NCBI GenBank assembly: GCA_020355985.1
Contig: CP070628.1
Coordinates: forward strand, 202,505-209,034
Length of the DNA stretch: 6,530 nt
Direction of reading: 5' to 3'
Source: Nitrospirota bacterium
Lineage (GTDB): Bacteria > Nitrospirota > Nitrospiria > Nitrospirales > UBA8639
Part shown: one piece after another, positions 5,883-6,530 of the stretch
Layout: the number at the start of each line of letters is the position of its first letter
Numbering within the stretch: the stretch's first letter is position 1
Program-made: the position numbers and the translations under genes
The notes under the pieces: model-generated
The model's database searches: none
Told to the model about the DNA's origin: nothing
Seen by the model: only the letters and a program-made list of their open reading frames with translations

Positions 5883-5977
5883 AAAATTGAATGAATGCGA
5901 TCTGTTAGCGTGCCACAGCCCTTTTCCAATTTGCAACTTTGGTATCACGCTGAGGAAATTTTCACCTTCAGTATCCA

Positions 5978-6530
5978 CTATTTCTTTACAGCCTTTCGTT
6001 GTTTTCGAGGGAAATAGTTGTCGTGGACTTTTTTGAGACGGGTGTGTTCGACATGGGTATAGATTTGGGTTGTGGCGATGCTGGCATGGCCCAACATCAT
6101 TTGAACAGACCGAAGGTCAGCCCCATGATCTAATAAATGGGTTGCAAATGAATGGCGGAGCATGTGAGGGGAGATGGACTTGGTAATCCCTGCGCGAGCC
6201 GTGCGATCCTTAAGAATTTTCCAAAAATACTGTCGGCTCATGGCTCGACCCAGCCGGGTGAGAAACAACGCCGAAGACGTTCGCTTTTTGACAAAAGCCG
6301 GGCGAGCAGACTGCAGATACTCCGAGACCAAATGGCGGGCCTTATCTCCGATGGGCACAATTCGCTGCTTATCACGCTTACCGGTAGCCTGCAGAAACCC
6401 TACTTCCAAGTTGAGATCCGCCACTTCCAAATTGACCAACTCCGAAACGCGAAGACCCGTGGCATATAACAGTTCGACCATGGCGGCATCCCGCTGATCC
6501 TCCCGATGCTCCATGGGCGGCATATTGAGG
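5978..6530 (-). CDS. xerD: Tyrosine recombinase XerD/XerC-type, N-terminus outside the window
   Basis: The catalytic domain of a site-specific tyrosine recombinase that would resolve chromosome dimers at dif, or act as an integrase. The frame stays open to the window edge (codons for L and N precede the first visible Met), so the Met at 6523 is internal and the N-terminal SAM-like DNA-binding domain lies beyond. Numbered from that Met, the active-site set is complete: R25 in ATGLRVSEL, K49 in ATGKRDKQR, H120 and R123 in SPHMLRHSFATHLL, H146 in LGHASIATTQIYTHV, and nucleophile Y155. The RDAAMVELLYATGLRVSEL block and the THVEHTRLKKVHDNYFPR tail are typical of XerC/XerD rather than phage integrases. 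XerD versus XerC cannot be settled without the N-terminus. Stop is TAG; the next gene on the strand starts 109 bp later. Confidence 0.9.
   Translation of the reverse strand, partial: LNMPPMEHREDQRDAAMVELLYATGLRVSELVNLEVADLNLEVGFLQATGKRDKQRIVPIGDKARHLVSEYLQSARPAFVKKRTSSALFLTRLGRAMSRQYFWKILKDRTARAGITKSISPHMLRHSFATHLLDHGADLRSVQMMLGHASIATTQIYTHVEHTRLKKVHDNYFPRKQRKAVKK

Noticed and set aside
5900..5915. TGGCACG on the minus strand about 45 bp before the zinc-ribbon start, resembling a second -24 sigma-54 element
   Set aside because: At the required spacing the -12 block reads CAGA instead of TTGC, so the essential GC is lost. The nearby GTGAAAATTTCC (5966-5955) resembles the mddA boxes but carries an extra base and lies too close. 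Not enough to call a promoter.
5949..5970. CTGAGG/CTTCAG inverted repeat just after the xerD stop
   Set aside because: Six pairs including a wobble, a 10-nt AT-rich loop and no following T-run on the minus strand; too weak for a terminator call.
1..6530. CRISPR array, tRNA, rRNA or toxin-antitoxin pair
   Set aside because: No regularly spaced repeats, no cloverleaf or rRNA-like sequence, and no paired small genes with toxin or antitoxin motifs were seen on either strand.

Overview
The window reads as bacterial chromosome of moderate GC with compact genes on both strands. A RAYT-type transposase, a sigma-54 activator, a membrane thiol methyltransferase, small lineage-type ORFs and a Xer recombinase together would fit a Nitrospirota-like or similar environmental Gram-negative. 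That assignment is tentative, because no rRNA or marker gene is present.

Left half (+ strand). The window opens inside a REP-associated tyrosine transposase (RAYT) that lacks its N-terminus. A 21-bp gap separates it from a complete 644-aa sigma-54-dependent activator (GAF-PAS-AAA+-Fis HTH). The intergenic region after it holds three copies of a short palindromic box (consensus GAAATYTCRYAAR). About 70-120 bp further on is a good -24/-12 sigma-54 promoter (TTGGCAC-N5-CTGCA). The promoter faces a small hydrophilic ORF (59 aa) and then a 258-aa membrane methyltransferase that I recognise as MddA, methanethiol S-methyltransferase, which makes dimethyl sulfide. A strong 14-bp stem-loop and a 47-aa single-pass membrane peptide follow. 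The layout is a self-contained switch: activator gene, activator sites, sigma-54 promoter, volatile-sulfur methylation gene.

Middle (3961-4233). No gene is evident here. The stretch holds two modest inverted repeats and, at its right end, a terminator-like hairpin plus T-run reading on the minus strand.

Right half (- strand, read right to left). The genes are a XerD/XerC-type tyrosine recombinase (start outside the window), a 61-aa zinc-ribbon protein, a WrbA-like flavodoxin-fold protein with an N-terminal export signal, and a 235-aa protein of unknown function 35 bp behind it. The last two look co-transcribed and converge on the mddA unit.

The most interesting content is the sigma-54/MddA module and the apparently exported flavodoxin paired with an unknown protein.
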